Shown: piece by piece, positions 11,687 through 24,337 of the stretch | How the letters are laid out: each line of letters starts with the position of its first letter | How positions within the stretch are numbered: position 1 is the stretch's first letter | Assembly (NCBI GenBank): GCA_032622095.1 | Contig: CP136066.1 | Coordinates: 55,890,609-55,954,608, forward strand | Direction of reading: 5' to 3' | From: Siphonodentalium dalli | Taxonomy: Eukaryota > Mollusca > Scaphopoda > Gadilida > Siphonodentaliidae | Length of the DNA stretch: 64,000 nt | Notes under the pieces: model-generated | Database searches by the model: none | The model's input: only the letters and a program-made list of their open reading frames with translations | What the model was told of the DNA's origin: nothing | Position numbers and translations under genes: made by a program

Positions 11687-12201
11687 ACGCCCCGCAGTTG
11701 TCTCGTCGAATATCTCCCAGCAGAGAAGAACAATGCTCGCGGTGCTAGTTTGTGAACATGCGCCATGATAGTGGGAATGAAATGGGCCACTGTATACACC
11801 ACCCCTACACCTGGTGCATATTTAAGATATCGAATGTCATGCGTGTCGGTTTTATTTGGTGTGGTAAGATTGTATTTCCACATCCGTTTCGAAGCCTTTC
11901 TGATTCAACTACGTACACTTTTGTCTGGATAATAATTTGCTAGCCTCCCTCAAAACCGTGAGTCGGATGGACTAAAGGATAATGTCTTTATAGCATGAAT
12001 GTATGCGTGTTTTGTTATCCTCTCTCGGGGTTAGTGTCAGTATGTGGGCGGTATTATTCAAGAAAATGTCAGGAAATTTCACTATGTATTTAAAGAACAA
12101 TTTACAGTCTCGATGGCAATGGCTGTGGCCGTTGGGGAACGCGACCTTTATGATCATATAGCTTTATATATATAACTTTAGAATATTGTAGTTAATGTCT
12201 A

Positions 12202-12360
12202 ATGCAGGAAAATGGTCGCATTGGTGATGTTACCAAGAAATCACTTGGTGTACCAACGTTTGTTGAGCTGAATGCAAGAGCTCATCAACGTAACATTCCT
12301 CTGGATGTTCTTCGCGTTGAACATTTCACCCTTTTGTTGATGGCATTTGTACTTTCTTGA
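12202..12360 (+). pseudogene. Protein-like fragment near the fold-back centre
   Basis: A 52-residue frame from ATG reads MQENGRIGDVTKKSLGVP and contains FVELNARAHQRNIPLDVLRV. An acceptor-like ATGCAG lies at its start. Composition and codon spread look coding, but the frame is short and no family was recognised. It may be another piece of the same ancestral protein as the fragments at 11510 and 12445. Confidence 0.3.
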
Positions 12361-12444
12361 ACCATACCACCCAGCGTGAGTATGACATATCAACCAACTA
12401 TCAAAGGTATCGCCTTTAAAACTACACCCCAGTCTTGGTGGGGC

Positions 12445-12648
12445 TTATACAGCAGTAGCCAATGGCATACTCCTGGTCCAGTTGTTTAAAAATGGCCTCC
12501 AAACGGAAGTGAACATACAATGAGATCCTGTCTGAATCCTGTCCAATTTCATTTCCACTATCATGACACATACCCACAAACTAGCACCGTGTGTATTGTT
12601 ATCATCTGCTTGAATCTGTTCGGTGAGACGATTGCTGGACGCCAACAA
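12445..12648 (-). pseudogene. Protein-like fragment in fold-back right arm
   Basis: A 67-codon frame includes NTHGASLWVCVMIVEMKLDR. The left arm (about 11735-11790, plus strand) has the same DNA in the same frame, reading RGASL, a stop, then AMIVGMK. The right-arm copy is therefore the more intact version of a shared ancestral sequence. The product is unrecognised. Confidence 0.35.
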
Positions 12649-15600
12649 GCCAAAGGAATCTGGGTATATTATGCATTATGGTCTTCTACGCCTTAGCAGA
12701 AATGCATCCGTCAAATATCGGGCTTTCAACATTCGAAGCCATATACAGAAGTTGTCCGGGTACGTCAGTGCATTAGATGAGTATGTGAATTGATGAACCA
12801 TATATTGAGAAGTGGCTCTTTGGGAAGATCACCATGAGTACACGTTGTTATCCCCATTAGGTCACCAAAGCTGACAATACGCAGATAGATAGGTCCTTCT
12901 GAAAGCTAGTATACGCATCGACCGAATACCTTTATAGTGCATCGCAAAAGATGACGCATATACCCCATATGTAGCATCTGAATTATACCATAAGCTACAC
13001 CACGAATGAAGCTCGCTAAGAATTCCAAGCTTTCGAAACCAACACGTGAGCTGGACACCGGCATATGTATTATTTGAAACATTCCGATTAGTGGCACACT
13101 CCTACAAAGAAGAGTAGTGAACTGTTGTTGTGAGTGAGATAGATTAATCTGACGAAGAGACGGAAACGAGTCTAGATAATGCTGAATGTGGCAATTCAGA
13201 ATAAGCTCAGGTACTGTTGTTTTGATTCTTGGAAGTCATAATATGACTATACGGCGCACCTATACACGGTTACGGCCAGTATGAGCCCTTAGTGGAGAAT
13301 GGATTTTGAAATGCCACATTGTGATTGTGGGTTTTCATCCTTCCAAAAGGCTACGACTTACATTGGAACTAATATATGGCTTATATTATGTACCGTTTCG
13401 TTTATACAAATCAATATTATGACAAAAAGTTGAAATTAGTATGTGATAATATCGGCTTCTTTTCAATTTCTGCCCGCCAGTTGGCCGCCATATTGACTGT
13501 GGGTATCACTTGCCAAACCCTAATGAATAATTCATACATATCAACATGTAATGGTGGGTAGAAATCGCGAAACAATAATGCCCATCCTGAGAAAGTAAAG
13601 GAATGTAGGCGTGTTTTCAAATTTCGGTCGCCATTTTGGCCGCCATCTTCGATTTGGAAAACCATTTCTTGCATGAGATGTAAGGTAATTACTTCACCTC
13701 AGTATTTCCAACTCAACTGTACGCATGGATGGAGTTGTCTCGACAATAATGCCCAATGATGTGCATATGAAAAGTGAAAAAAATTAGAGGAGACCTTAAG
13801 GAAGAAAATTAGTGGGGTGAAGTTAAGTCCGGGGGGGGGGTGCAGAGGTCGACCAATATCTCCTGGACTATAATTAGAAAACTATTTTTGCTACTCCGTC
13901 GTGGGCACCACGGCAGATTGTTCCACACCACTTTAATGTGACAATAACATGACACTATAGTGAGATTTACTTGCTTAGGTTGAGGCTTCAAATCAATAAA
14001 AGCACCGTTCATTGCATTATCGCCCCGTGTACATGGTATCGCCAAACCCGAAGGTATCGCCAAACCAGACCATGCGGTTTTGATAAATGAACATATCTTC
14101 CCTCAGATGAATCTATATATCTCCCAGTTGAAAGGTGAAATCCACTATTTAAAACATAACTTTGTAAAGCGGACTGTTCCCTCAATGGGATAGCGACCAA
14201 AGCTTGCTCTCATCCCGATAAATTTAATGGAAATTCGCGCTCACTATTTGACGTCAGTTAGTTCGTTTGAATCATAATTATCAGCCATTTAGGGTGGATA
14301 ATGCGTATATCAATAGAAAAATATATGTTTAACTAGCCATAACATTGTCAAGCCTGCTGAGCTGTTCGCAAAAATACTATCCGCCAGGAAGTGTGGGTAC
14401 CCACCATAATTTCGTGTGTCAAAGCAACGGATCGATCCTGCGATGAGATGTCGCCAAACCAGATTTGAGATGTATAAGATGCGGATGATATATACTTCGC
14501 ATTTTGACCGTTTCTAATTGAAAATATCCCCATTCGGACAGGCTGGCACATGGACGATCATTAGATTGAGAGTGCATGTGCATCAATGTGCAAGGGCGAA
14601 AACGTGTATGTTTGTGTTTTATGTGCTTATGTCATATTAATAGTATAGGCTATTCTGTGTTATTCGATATAATAGGCCCGGAACTGTACAACGAATGGAA
14701 ACATTAAATCAGTGTAAATCATGAGTTAGCAGGGACGTGGATAGAGGGTCCCTGTAATAATAATTCTAGAACCGAACAAGCCGAAAAATAAATATGCGAA
14801 CAATACGATTTGAAAGTCATCGTGATGCTGAACACCCATAACACTTTTGATTAGAATCATATACCAAACTCTGAAATTCATGCTCAGTCGGAGTCCGCTG
14901 ATAAGGTAAGATAAGATTCATTTCGGTTAAACATACATATAAATTACAGTATATGCAACCAACATGATAACATAGTATAGTCTTATGTAAATATTATGCC
15001 CGCTGCATGTGGTCCTAGAGCTAAATTAGAACAGGTATTAAATATAGTGTAATTTACATATGTACATAACAATCATGACAATATAAACGTGTTTCACAGT
15101 GAAGTGTATATTACCAATAGCAGTAAGTATGTTGTATATATATAGTATGTATATACCCACAGGGTAAATCGATAACCAAAGGACGATTCTGGGTTCCTAC
15201 ATTTAACTGTTAATTGCTTTGTGTCATTTATTTCAATGGTGTATTGGCAAGCGCATTGTGTATACGTTACACCACTCATATCCGAATGCAAGCCACTACA
15301 CCCCATGCACGAAAACCCCACACAACCAACGCGCAATTACGAACGAATACCCCAGTCCGACGCCCCAACCAACATACACGTGCGTCCATACAGCGAAATA
15401 CACGAGGGAAAAGTCACATGCACACACCGTATACCCCACCTCGACAAACCAACCCACAACAGACCCACCCTCATGTGCACGTGTACACGATTATATATGT
15501 ATGTATTATACATGTATGTATTGTGTATTAATATATTGTCATACCGAACAGATCCGGCGATTGGAGAATAAATTCTGAGTCTGATTTTGTTTATACGTGA

Positions 15601-15805
15601 TGTTGTAGCTTGGTAAGCCCATGCTGACCACATATGTTACATAGACACAATAAAGCGGTTTTAGTCCCATCGACATCCAGATGAAAAGGCACACAAGTGT
15701 GCCACACATAATACATTGTGATGATATGTGTATGGATGTTTAGGGTTAAAACAGAATCGTCACAATATTATCTGATGACTATTAAAAAAGCCAGACATTG
15801 TATAT

Positions 15806-15972
15806 AAATAGAACCGCATGAGTGTCTGGATTTTGACGAAATTATCGCATGAGATTTGTTGGCGGAGCGATATCTCGAGAGCGGACGCAATCCCGCACGA
15901 GAGGTATCGCATTCCGCCAACAAATCGAGTGCGATAATTCGTCAAAATCCAGACACTCATGCAGTTCTATTT
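15806..15972. repeat. Long imperfect palindrome (167 bp)
   Basis: Arms beginning AAATAGAAC pair across the whole length with a short central loop. The outer stem (GAGTGTCTGGATTTTGACGA) is perfect. No coding content. Confidence 0.85.
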
Positions 15973-16468
15973 TTTTTACATATCGCCGTATCATAGTAAG
16001 TTGACTCACAATCGTACATCTCCGGTACAGAAAATGTGAATTTAATTGAGTTTTAACGGCATTTTAGAGTTAACGCAACAATCAGACAGGGAGCCCGTCT
16101 ATCCGCGAGTGACCTTGACACATCTTTAATGATGCGTTTGAAATTATAATACAATCAGCGTGCTGAGATTTCGGCATGAGGGTTGTCGCCCTTGCGTTCA
16201 AGAAGTAAAAATAGTAACGGCGAGAACCAGTCTAACAACACTAAATAAAATAGTTCCGTCGACAGATTGCACTAGTGCGATTCTGAGAATTATCACACGC
16301 CTGGAAACTCGTGCGATCATGCGAATTACGTTGATATATATGTAATACAATTTGTAGCTATACGATATCTATATATTCGATAAGATGATTTGGTTTTATT
16401 GTCGTGTAACGGTCAACTCGAGTGGGAACGAGTCATAAAGTCTGTAAAATAAACATGATTATAACAAA

Positions 16469-16685
16469 TACAGTAATGCCCTAATTAATCGACCTCTTAA
16501 CCACAGCAGAATTATGGGTAACTTTTCAGGATTTAGTCGGCAATATGGCTAGTTGCCATTCATCGGAAATCTCTCCCCGAGAGCTTTCCGATGAATGGCA
16601 ACAAGCCATAATTCCGACTAAATCCTGAAAAGTTACCCATAATTCTGCTGTGGTTAAGAGGTCGATTAATTAGGGCATTACTGTA
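16469..16685. repeat. Near-perfect palindrome (217 bp)
   Basis: Arms of about 100 bp, starting TACAGTAATGCCCTAATTAA, pair almost perfectly around a short CTCTCCCCGAGAG centre at about 16573. No coding content. It may be a recent fold-back insertion. Confidence 0.9.
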
Positions 16686-17446
16686 GTTGATACTTCGTAG
16701 CGTTTCCTCCTGCATGTGTGGTCTATATACAAACCCCAAGTATGTTAATACTAAACGAATATCCGGTTAGCACAAACGACAGCATTCACGTGCGTCTGAT
16801 CAAGGCATCGCGTTATCATCAATTCACCTTTTTGAAATCGCAAATTTGAATGCTGAGATTAATAGATATGTACACAATATTTCGAACATGTTATGGATTC
16901 ATATTTCAGATGACATTCGCAGTCCAATTAATCAGTCTCAAATACACATAAAACACGCGAAATCTCATCAGAACTCCTCAAGTGCTATATACGCATATTT
17001 ACTGCACAGAAGATCCGATTTAGTGACATCTTGGTCCGCGACTTTGACATACATCTGGACCGACATTGGTCCCTCCATATCGCGCGCATATTGAGAATAT
17101 ATGTTCAATCCTATATTTCACTAACAAATTCAGCTATATACCGGCATTTGTTTTGGCAGCATGGAAGGCCAGGTAGTATACTAATGGATGGATGTTCTCG
17201 AAAATTTGCGTGAGCAAAAGCAAAAACACTAGTTAAAAAAATTCGCAAAAAAATTATTAAATTGTTTGATCTTGGAGAACTGACTGACAGCGGGTGGGCA
17301 AATACTCCTGCTTCGTATTGACGTACACAATACGTTGTTCGTTGTCTGTTTTGCGATAAGATACAAACATATTCCCATATCATAATACGCGAAAAACTGA
17401 AAATTACTTTCCCAATCAGTCGGGTTTGGCGATACCACGTACACGG

Positions 17447-18684
17447 GGGTGATTATTATCGTTTCTTTTGTTCAATTCACGACGAGATCGAATAATAATA
17501 TAACCAAATGTGATCACAAAGACACACTAACTTTTGTATGTCCATGCAGAGATTTCTGTTCATGCCCCTTAAAAACATGGCAGAATCCCAGTAACAATTA
17601 TCGGCTAAATTCAATACCGCATTATTTAAGATAACCTGAATCAGATTTATACAGGATTAGGGAATATAATATTAAGTCGTTTTTTGATTACAATGCTATG
17701 AATAACAATGTGATTCACAATTTGTAACATTCCCGAAACAGCAGAGAAGAATGTTTGAGATACAAGGTATATATGTGAAACATCGACATTTATCTTCCAA
17801 TTCTGGTTGCCTTTTTGAAAGCTATGTCTGGTTATTTGGTCCAAAATTTCAGACAGTAACACATCTAAGGCGATTCAATACTTAAAATTCCTCTGATACC
17901 GAAGATATTGTTATTCGTTCTTGAAATAAAGGTTTTAACGCGAAAGGTGAATCTGATATATATTTTGGGACTTCTGTCTGTCTGTTTGTTAGCTATGGTC
18001 GGGAAAACTGGCGGACGGATTGAGCCCAAACTTCCTATCTAAGGGTAAAATCCCACATGAAGTGTCATCGTACCGCTTCTGAGAACGTCAGAGCACTCCT
18101 TCTCCATTTCCAGTCACCAAAATGACCGTCCTTGGCACTGTGGAGTTAATCGCGTTGATAGTTAAAGAGCGTTCGTATCTGCAGTGTCGTTGATAAAGAG
18201 CGTGTGCGTGTGGTGTGATTCTGATGTCTGGGGCCAGTCGTGAGTGTGTCTGTATCCAGACGTGAGCGTGTTGTGTGATTCTTATTTCTGTCTTCGTACT
18301 TAGGCTTCCAAGGAACGGGGGAGATTTTCATCGGGTAAGTTCTTCCGCCCGAGGTGATCTTCACCTTGAAACGGGTACCCACAAACGTACCTCTTTTAAG
18401 GACGGGTAGGGACGGGTACCATCACGGGACGGGTACTATCATTTCTCTTGATTAAAAAGGCAGAATTAACTCAAATTAAATCAAAAATCGTGACCCCGAC
18501 CTGACCTTGACCTTCAAAATGGTCAATTCAAGGTCAAAGCCCGGACGAAGTCGGGTCAACTGCTAGTGTTATATAATGTAATCAAAGGCTGTATTCATAC
18601 TTTAAGTGATACAACATCGAGAGGGGGCAGGTAAAACAGATATCAGTGTCCGGCATGATTGTGTCCGTCATCTATATCTATATT
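17447..18684. other. No gene seen; some tandem similarity at 18140-18300
   Basis: The stretch 18150-18290 repeats a GTGTGATTCTGATGTCTG-like phrase in a short degenerate duplication. A phrase pairing GACCTTGACCTTCAAAATGG with its inverse TTCAAGGTCAAAGC occurs near 18500. No gene was supportable. Confidence 0.45.
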
Positions 18685-19240
18685 TGCGAATGTCTGTCTG
18701 TCTGTCTATCTATCTGTCTGTCTGTCTGTGTTCTATAGAAATTCACAGGGGACCACCTAGATGGCCCAAAAATGGTCTAATAGGGGTAACGTTTTACGAG
18801 AAAGATAATGGCGAGAGTTATAATTTTCTAAAGTGACGCCGTTAGGGTCAGGGGCAGAAAAGGGGGAGGGTCAGAAAAAAAATTGTCGCCGATTGCCACC
18901 AAACTTATATATAATCATCCCCATAATATGAGGAATCAAATGGTGTGGTTTAAATAAGTCAAAAGTCGCGCCGTTCGCGTCAGGGATGTCCGGAAGGGGA
19001 GAGGGGCACCAAATTGATCAAAAATAATTTTAGCGCCGAATTCCACCAAATTGATGCACATTCTTCTGAGATCTTCTCCATGATACAAGGAATCTTATTG
19101 TGTGATTTAAAGACGCCAAATTGGTGTCGTTGGGATTAGAGATTTGGGGGGCGATGGGTGGGTACTAATTTTGATAAGAATTGGTTCAGTCGCCGATTAC
19201 CACATAGAAGAAAGCATTAAAAGTATATTGATATCAATAT
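18685..19240. repeat. Interspersed repeat with (TGTC)n head, copy 1
   Basis: A TGTC/TATC microsatellite at 18690-18730 leads into TGTTCTATAGAAATTCACAG and a region with phrases GATAATGGCGAGAG and TTCCACCAAATTGATGCACA. The same order occurs at 29846-30110, so this is a dispersed repeat. Non-coding. Confidence 0.7.
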
Positions 19241-19241
19241 A

Positions 19242-19720
19242 TTTAAAGGTACTCAACCCGTAAAGAGGGTCCCCATCTCAACAGATTCCAACAACAACAA
19301 TCCGATCGGAGGGTCCTATATTACTATTTCTTTGGCTTTGGGGGTAAAAAATATTTGATTCGAGTCGAGGAACCCATCAAACAAAGCTCAGAGTTATTAG
19401 ATATTGATTTTTGAAATTTGTTATAAACTCGAGATGAGTACTGCTAACTGCCGTAATCTGCTCTGGATGTGTTCTCCAAATCTATTCAAACAGACAAGGA
19501 TGGATAACTCTAAAATCAAGTGGTAATTTTAACACAATTTTGACTGAGTTCTGGGCCAGATAGTATTCCCGATAATGAAAAATAATAGATTTCTAAAATC
19601 GATATCTAACAAATCTGAGCTTTGATGGGTGACTTCCTCGACTCGAATCAAATATTTTTGACCCCCGAAGCCATTGAAATAGTAATTGAGAGGAGTTTTA
19701 TCGGGTTGAGTACCTTTAAA
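19242..19720. mobile_element. Fold-back MITE, family A, copy 2
   Basis: Perfect 19-base inverted ends (TTTAAAGGTACTCAACCCG and its inverse) enclose 479 bp, and the two halves are mutually reverse-complementary with mismatches. It sits directly after the (TGTC)n repeat. Better preserved than the copy at 8253-8700. Confidence 0.85.
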
Positions 19721-20099
19721 CTGAGGGACCTTGAATCGGCAGAGGATTGTATATTAGACTGGCTCATGTATATATTATAACACGATTGAGTATGTCCCAT
19801 TCAATATAGTTTCCACAAAAAAGTTACAATTGCCAAGATATATGGAAATGTAGAGCAGGCCTGTTCAAAAATAATGGTCACAGTGTGCAGTCTGAGATAA
19901 AGGAAAACGCAGTCCGTAGCACATGACTTTTCAGTTTCAGGATCCTCCAATAGTGACATATGACAAGGGTATATATGCCCGATACAGAGGATTTCTTTCA
20001 TTTTTTAGAACAGACTCATCGCCTAACATAAACAACTCAAAATCTCGCTGTGTTGGGCGCATGTAGCTGCTATACGTGCATAACATCATTTCTTTTAAA

Positions 20100-20465
20100 C
20101 TGAAAATGGTTAGCCAGTATATAGCACCAGAACAGAGGAGCACCTGGACATATCTTTAAAACATCTGTCCTTGTGAGGTCGGAGCGATTATCATTTGTTT
20201 ATCGCGTTTAATCCGTCCCACCAATAAAGAAGTATTTATTTATTTACAACTGCGAATACTTCAGACGTTATAGCATGAAACATGAACACCATAAACACAT
20301 TAGTTCGAAAAAATAAAAGACGACAATTGTGTTTTACATAGAGATGTATCAATCAATCAATCAATATTATCTAGTTTATCATATCTTCATGGCGATACAG
20401 ATGTTTTAAAGATATGTCCATGTGCTCCTCTGTTCTGGTGCTATATACTGGCTAATCATTTTCAT
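20100..20465. mobile_element. MITE with ~60-bp inverted ends
   Basis: The block TAGCCAGTATATAGCACCAG continuing through AGAGGAGCAC at 20111 recurs inverted up to 20454, and the match extends a few bases outward on both sides (TGAAAATG). Its inner border abuts the last codons still readable in the neighbouring broken gene, suggesting insertion or co-amplification at that gene's 3' end. Confidence 0.75.
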
Positions 20466-22799
20466 TTTTCGCTTCCACTTCAGCCTGACTAAGCTTCTCC
20501 CCTTCGAAACTGCCAGTACCAGTTGAAGTGATTCTTTCGATTGCCGATTCTTCGACATTTGATGTCGAAGGTATTTCGATATTTAACGTTGGCGGTACTT
20601 CAACATTTGATTTTGCAGATAATTCGGTATCTGTTTGACCCCGCATCATCGGCTGTCGACTTGGAAATTTCATTTGAATCCTCAGAGATCAATTCACCCA
20701 ACAGCTTGTTAGTAAGGGCTACGCCCACAAGGAAATGACCTCTGAGTGTTCGCGAGAATGCCTTCCCGGAAAGCATTGTGGCAACTACGTTTGAGCCATA
20801 AGCGTTTTCAAGAGCCTCATCTAACCCCGACCCATTCGTCATGGTACCAATGCTACCCATGAAACTCATCAGATGGAAGCCGCCGAGTCTACAAACTATT
20901 CCTAGTGACTTGGCTTCAATTATCTCAACCGCTTTGAACCAAAGTGGCTGGTCAAACGTCAAGCATGGAGTCACAATTCCCAACGCATGATTCTGAATAT
21001 ACATCAAAGTGGAAAACAAACAAGACTCATCTCATGGGTTGAGGTCTATTATCGGTAGAACAAGAACTTCTGACTTGGCTGAAGGTTCTGAGCGATTTGA
21101 AGAAAAGATGTGTTCCACGAATCGAGACCAGTTCGGTGTATGCTTCATTGCTCGATTCGAAAGCCAACGCAATGCCATAACAAATCAGTGTTCAAACCTG
21201 GAGGCAGTGTGTATGGGTTTTGTAACTCAAGCATGGGTCGGTACGTTATTGTGGATAATTCCAACTAGGTTTCAAATAGTGTATGATAGGCACACCTTTG
21301 TCTTCGATTAGTTCTTCAACCATAACACGTTTTTGACGAGTGATCACTTTTGATGTAGGTGTAAGCAGGGTCTCGTCCTTCGAAGTTGATACTGCGATTA
21401 TCCCCATACCATGAAATGAACCTTTACCATCAATAGTAGCGACGTTGTGGTCGACGTTATCTGCTACCCACTGAGTAAAGGTACCTAGAAAATAATCCAC
21501 TGGTGTACTCTCAAGACGTTCCACCTACATCACTGATTGCTTGTACCTGCTTACTTCGTCGTAAGTAGTTGAAACCCCCAATTTAGACAGTTCATCAACA
21601 AGCCACCTTGACCCGAACACGTGATCCGTTTCAACCCCAATACCAAAAAGGGTAGTGTGATAACAGACCGGGACCTCGCATATTGCTCGATACTGTGACC
21701 AATGCTATTCTGTTTGATTTCAGATGCAACAAGTATCTCCAGAAACATTTGTAAATGGCGAGGAATCCATTTATTTATGTCGTCAATATTCCCTATCTCT
21801 TCGCTGGTGGGGTAGGTTTTCTTATCATATGTCATTTCCCACAACTTTGCCCTAATCATCTTCGCGGCGGTCACAACAACTCTGTCTGCCTCCTCCTCCT
21901 CCATGTCATCTTTCTTATCCGCATACCACTTGTCATTTATCAGGTACTTGGCCATATCTTTGAAGCAAATGACGTTGCTACGCCCTCGACTTCAGCAAAA
22001 CATATATACTCCCCATACCGTTCTTCCGATTTCTGTTTAAGGCGTTTTATTGAATATGATTCTGACCCAATTCCTAGCTCTACCATTCGAGTATGTAACT
22101 CGGACAGAGTATACAGTTCTTACCTCCCCCAGACTCCAGCCATACACGCAACGAATCAAATGAGCGTTGCATTTCGACACTTGGTGTTCTGCCCTGTGGT
22201 TTTCTCTCAGATGGTTCCTCATTTATTTCTAACAATATGCATGATATACGGCTTCTGCAGCAAGATCATTGCAACTTAGAATGCGTTTCTGAACCTTCAA
22301 TGCCCACGAATCCTCTCTTATTCGGCAATGTTCTAAAACTTTATCTCTAATAGGGAGAGTTGCTACTGTTCGCACTTGCCTTCTACCGGGATGACGGGGA
22401 TCTGGTGTATGGCACCCTTTCCACATAATCTTCTTTGAAATTAAATGGTTCTTGTTTAGACCTCATTTTCTTAGATAGCGGAACCGTATCCATACACACA
22501 GGATTGACACTGAAGGTTCTTTTCCTATCAGTGAAATCACACCTACAGTCTTTATGGACCAACTAGACCTTACCAATGGGTGTGGTTATTTGTTGCCCTT
22601 TAAATATTCAGATAAATGGTTATATTCTCGCTTATCAGAGAAGTCAATCAAAGTCTCCAATCCTTTTGCCATAAGTTTTACCAATGGATTTTCCTTAGTT
22701 AAGTGTCCACATTACATTGACATATGCTATATGAAAGGATAAGACGCACAACTCCTCTTGAAAGTTGCTGGTCGCTAGATACGGGGTTGGTTCTGCCAT
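20455..22799 (-). pseudogene. Broken gene of an uncharacterised invertebrate repeat-associated family
   Basis: Collinear pieces run from a possible ATG at 22799 (MAEPTPYLATSNFQEELCVL). They pass through GLETLIDFSDKREYNHLSEYL, DCRCDFTDRKR, RQVRTVATLPIRDKVLEHC and RILSCNDLAAEAVYHAYC, then LYTLSELHTRMVEL, YGEYICFAEVEG and MAKYLINDKWY. The C-terminal half contains DNVDHNVATIDGKGSFHGMG and MSFMGSIGTMTNGSGLDEAL, then SGKAFSRTLRGHFLVGVAL. At least five frame changes or stops separate these pieces (for example near 21995, after GAAGTCGA). The order matches, from memory, a multi-copy family of about 1000 residues or more in mollusc and cnidarian genomes, function unknown and probably mobile in origin. 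A MITE lies at its 3' end. No functional protein is expected. Confidence 0.75.
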
Positions 22800-23726
22800 C
22801 GCCGAACACGTGCCAAACCAAACCAATGAGACTAGTGAGAACTAAAAAAACACAACCATGAAAAATGCAGTTTGAATGTACAATAAGCCTTCTGCGTATA
22901 TGTGGGCACCGTTAGGTTTCATCAGAAGGCGAAAAATAAACACAATGTCACACAAAAACCTATCAAAATAACTATATATACGTTTTATTTGATAGTTATA
23001 TTACATTATTACATAAATCATTGAATTTATCGTCTTGGACCATTAAGGAGCGTTCAACATGAATCATTTCCCGATATAGAATGATAAATTCGAGACTGAC
23101 TCTGTGTAGTTTAATGAAAGCTATTAAAGAGCGTTTAATTAAACGGAATTTCATCATGATATAAGAAATACGTTTTCCATTGTCCATATTTATGTAAATA
23201 TATTATCTGATGACCTTGCAATTATATAATCGTTCATTATATATAAATATATGTACTGAAAACAACTGTTATCTCGATCACTTAGCGCACATACGGAGTC
23301 CGGCGTAGTCACAATTACCTTCATAAATTACGTCAGACCACTCCCCTATTCAGGATGCTGTAGAAAATTTCCCCCAAAGCGTATTTTAGCGGATTTTGTA
23401 TATGTTATACTCAAAGGTCTCCTCTTTCCAACGATACCAAATTTAGCTTGCAGCGCAAAACAATAAAGCCTGGTAACTCCACATGCAGCACCGATATTAT
23501 CGTGGACAATAGAGTTATCGCTCTTAAACCGAGTCACTTTTAGCAGAAATGCAGATAACAATTTTAAAACCAGTTCGAGTCATTTGTATGTACAATATAA
23601 GGTGTGTTACAGAAATGCAAACCATTCAAACGTATTTGACAGTCGTTATAAATAATGTGAGTATCCGAGCTTGTTATAAACTTATGATGGATTCTCAAGT
23701 TCGCGACAACGCAGCAGTTATATTAT
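22800..23726. other. No gene; one dispersed short repeat
   Basis: AT-rich. The stretch at about 23345-23440 (CCCCAAAGCGTATTTTAGCG) recurs diverged at 52050-52150, so it is a dispersed repeat. Nothing coding was recognised. Confidence 0.5.
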
Positions 23727-23875
23727 ATTAACTGTCATGTGGACTGTTTTTATGGAGATGTAACCGTGAGGTAAGTGGTCTTAACTTGTGTAAAATCCGA
23801 AGGGTTTTACATACAAGTTAAGACCACTTACCTCACCGTTACATCTCCATAAAAACAGTCCACATGACAGTTAAT
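23727..23875. repeat. Palindrome (149 bp)
   Basis: Near-perfect arms starting ATTAACTGTCATGTGGACTG surround a small centre at about 23801. No coding content. Confidence 0.9.
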
Positions 23876-24337
23876 CCTTATATTTATATACTTTTAGCGA
23901 AAAAGCGTAAAGTGTATCGTGACAAAACCAGCCCAAAATATCCCATAGCACCCTTGGCAAAAGTTAACAGGAACAATTTCTCTTTATATTGAAACCCGAT
24001 GATTTATTAAGTCAATCCTGCGCGAGTCCAATTGCGCCCAAAACATTACGCGCTCGTCTTTCCAAAACCTATGACGCGTCGATGTAATTATGAGGCTGCA
24101 GTTATGAGCTGTTGCGCGTTCACCGAGAAATAATTGCAACTAGCCACGTGGGCGCCGACCAATCAGAATGCTGGATTTAGTGATAATCACACTTAGTATG
24201 TAAATATATGTACATAATAAGGCTGTGTAACCTGTGTGTTTAACACTGTGTTACACTAATAATTATAAATCATGTCCGGTGATTGGTCAACTAACAATTG
24301 GGTCATGCGTTTGATATTCCATTAAAATACATAGAAG

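Larger units (their letters stand above)
9776..13870. mobile_element. TAGTCCAGG fold-back element, copy 1 (4.1 kb)
   Basis: The left end TAGTCCAGGAGATATTGGTC is matched by its inverse ending at 13870. The flanks are TAA on both sides (9773-9775 and 13871-13873), a 3-bp target duplication. Almost the whole element is an imperfect palindrome centred near 12100-12200; for example 10690-11040 pairs with 13415-13765, and 11385-11620 with 12680-13085. The left arm is longer because it carries extra copies of a unit of about 172 bp. Two other elements in the window share the terminus and the 3-bp duplication. The transposase that moved it is not present in recognisable form. Confidence 0.85.
14021..17446. 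mobile_element. Possible 3.4 kb element with inverted ends
   Basis: CCCCGTGTACATGGTATCGC followed by CAAACCCGA near 14022 recurs in reverse complement at about 17418-17446, with one or two differences. A second truncated copy of the motif follows at 14053. Nothing between looks like a transposase; the interval contains two large hairpins and AT-rich sequence. This could be a genuine element or a chance pair of dispersed motifs. Confidence 0.4.

Noticed and set aside
15214-15633. Overlapping 98-119 codon frames in all three plus frames and one minus frame
   Set aside because: Simultaneous openness in several frames reflects a C/A-rich, stop-poor stretch rather than coding; no domain or splice support.
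21755-22279. 174-codon plus-strand frame
   Set aside because: Antisense shadow of the better supported broken minus-strand gene at 20455-22799.
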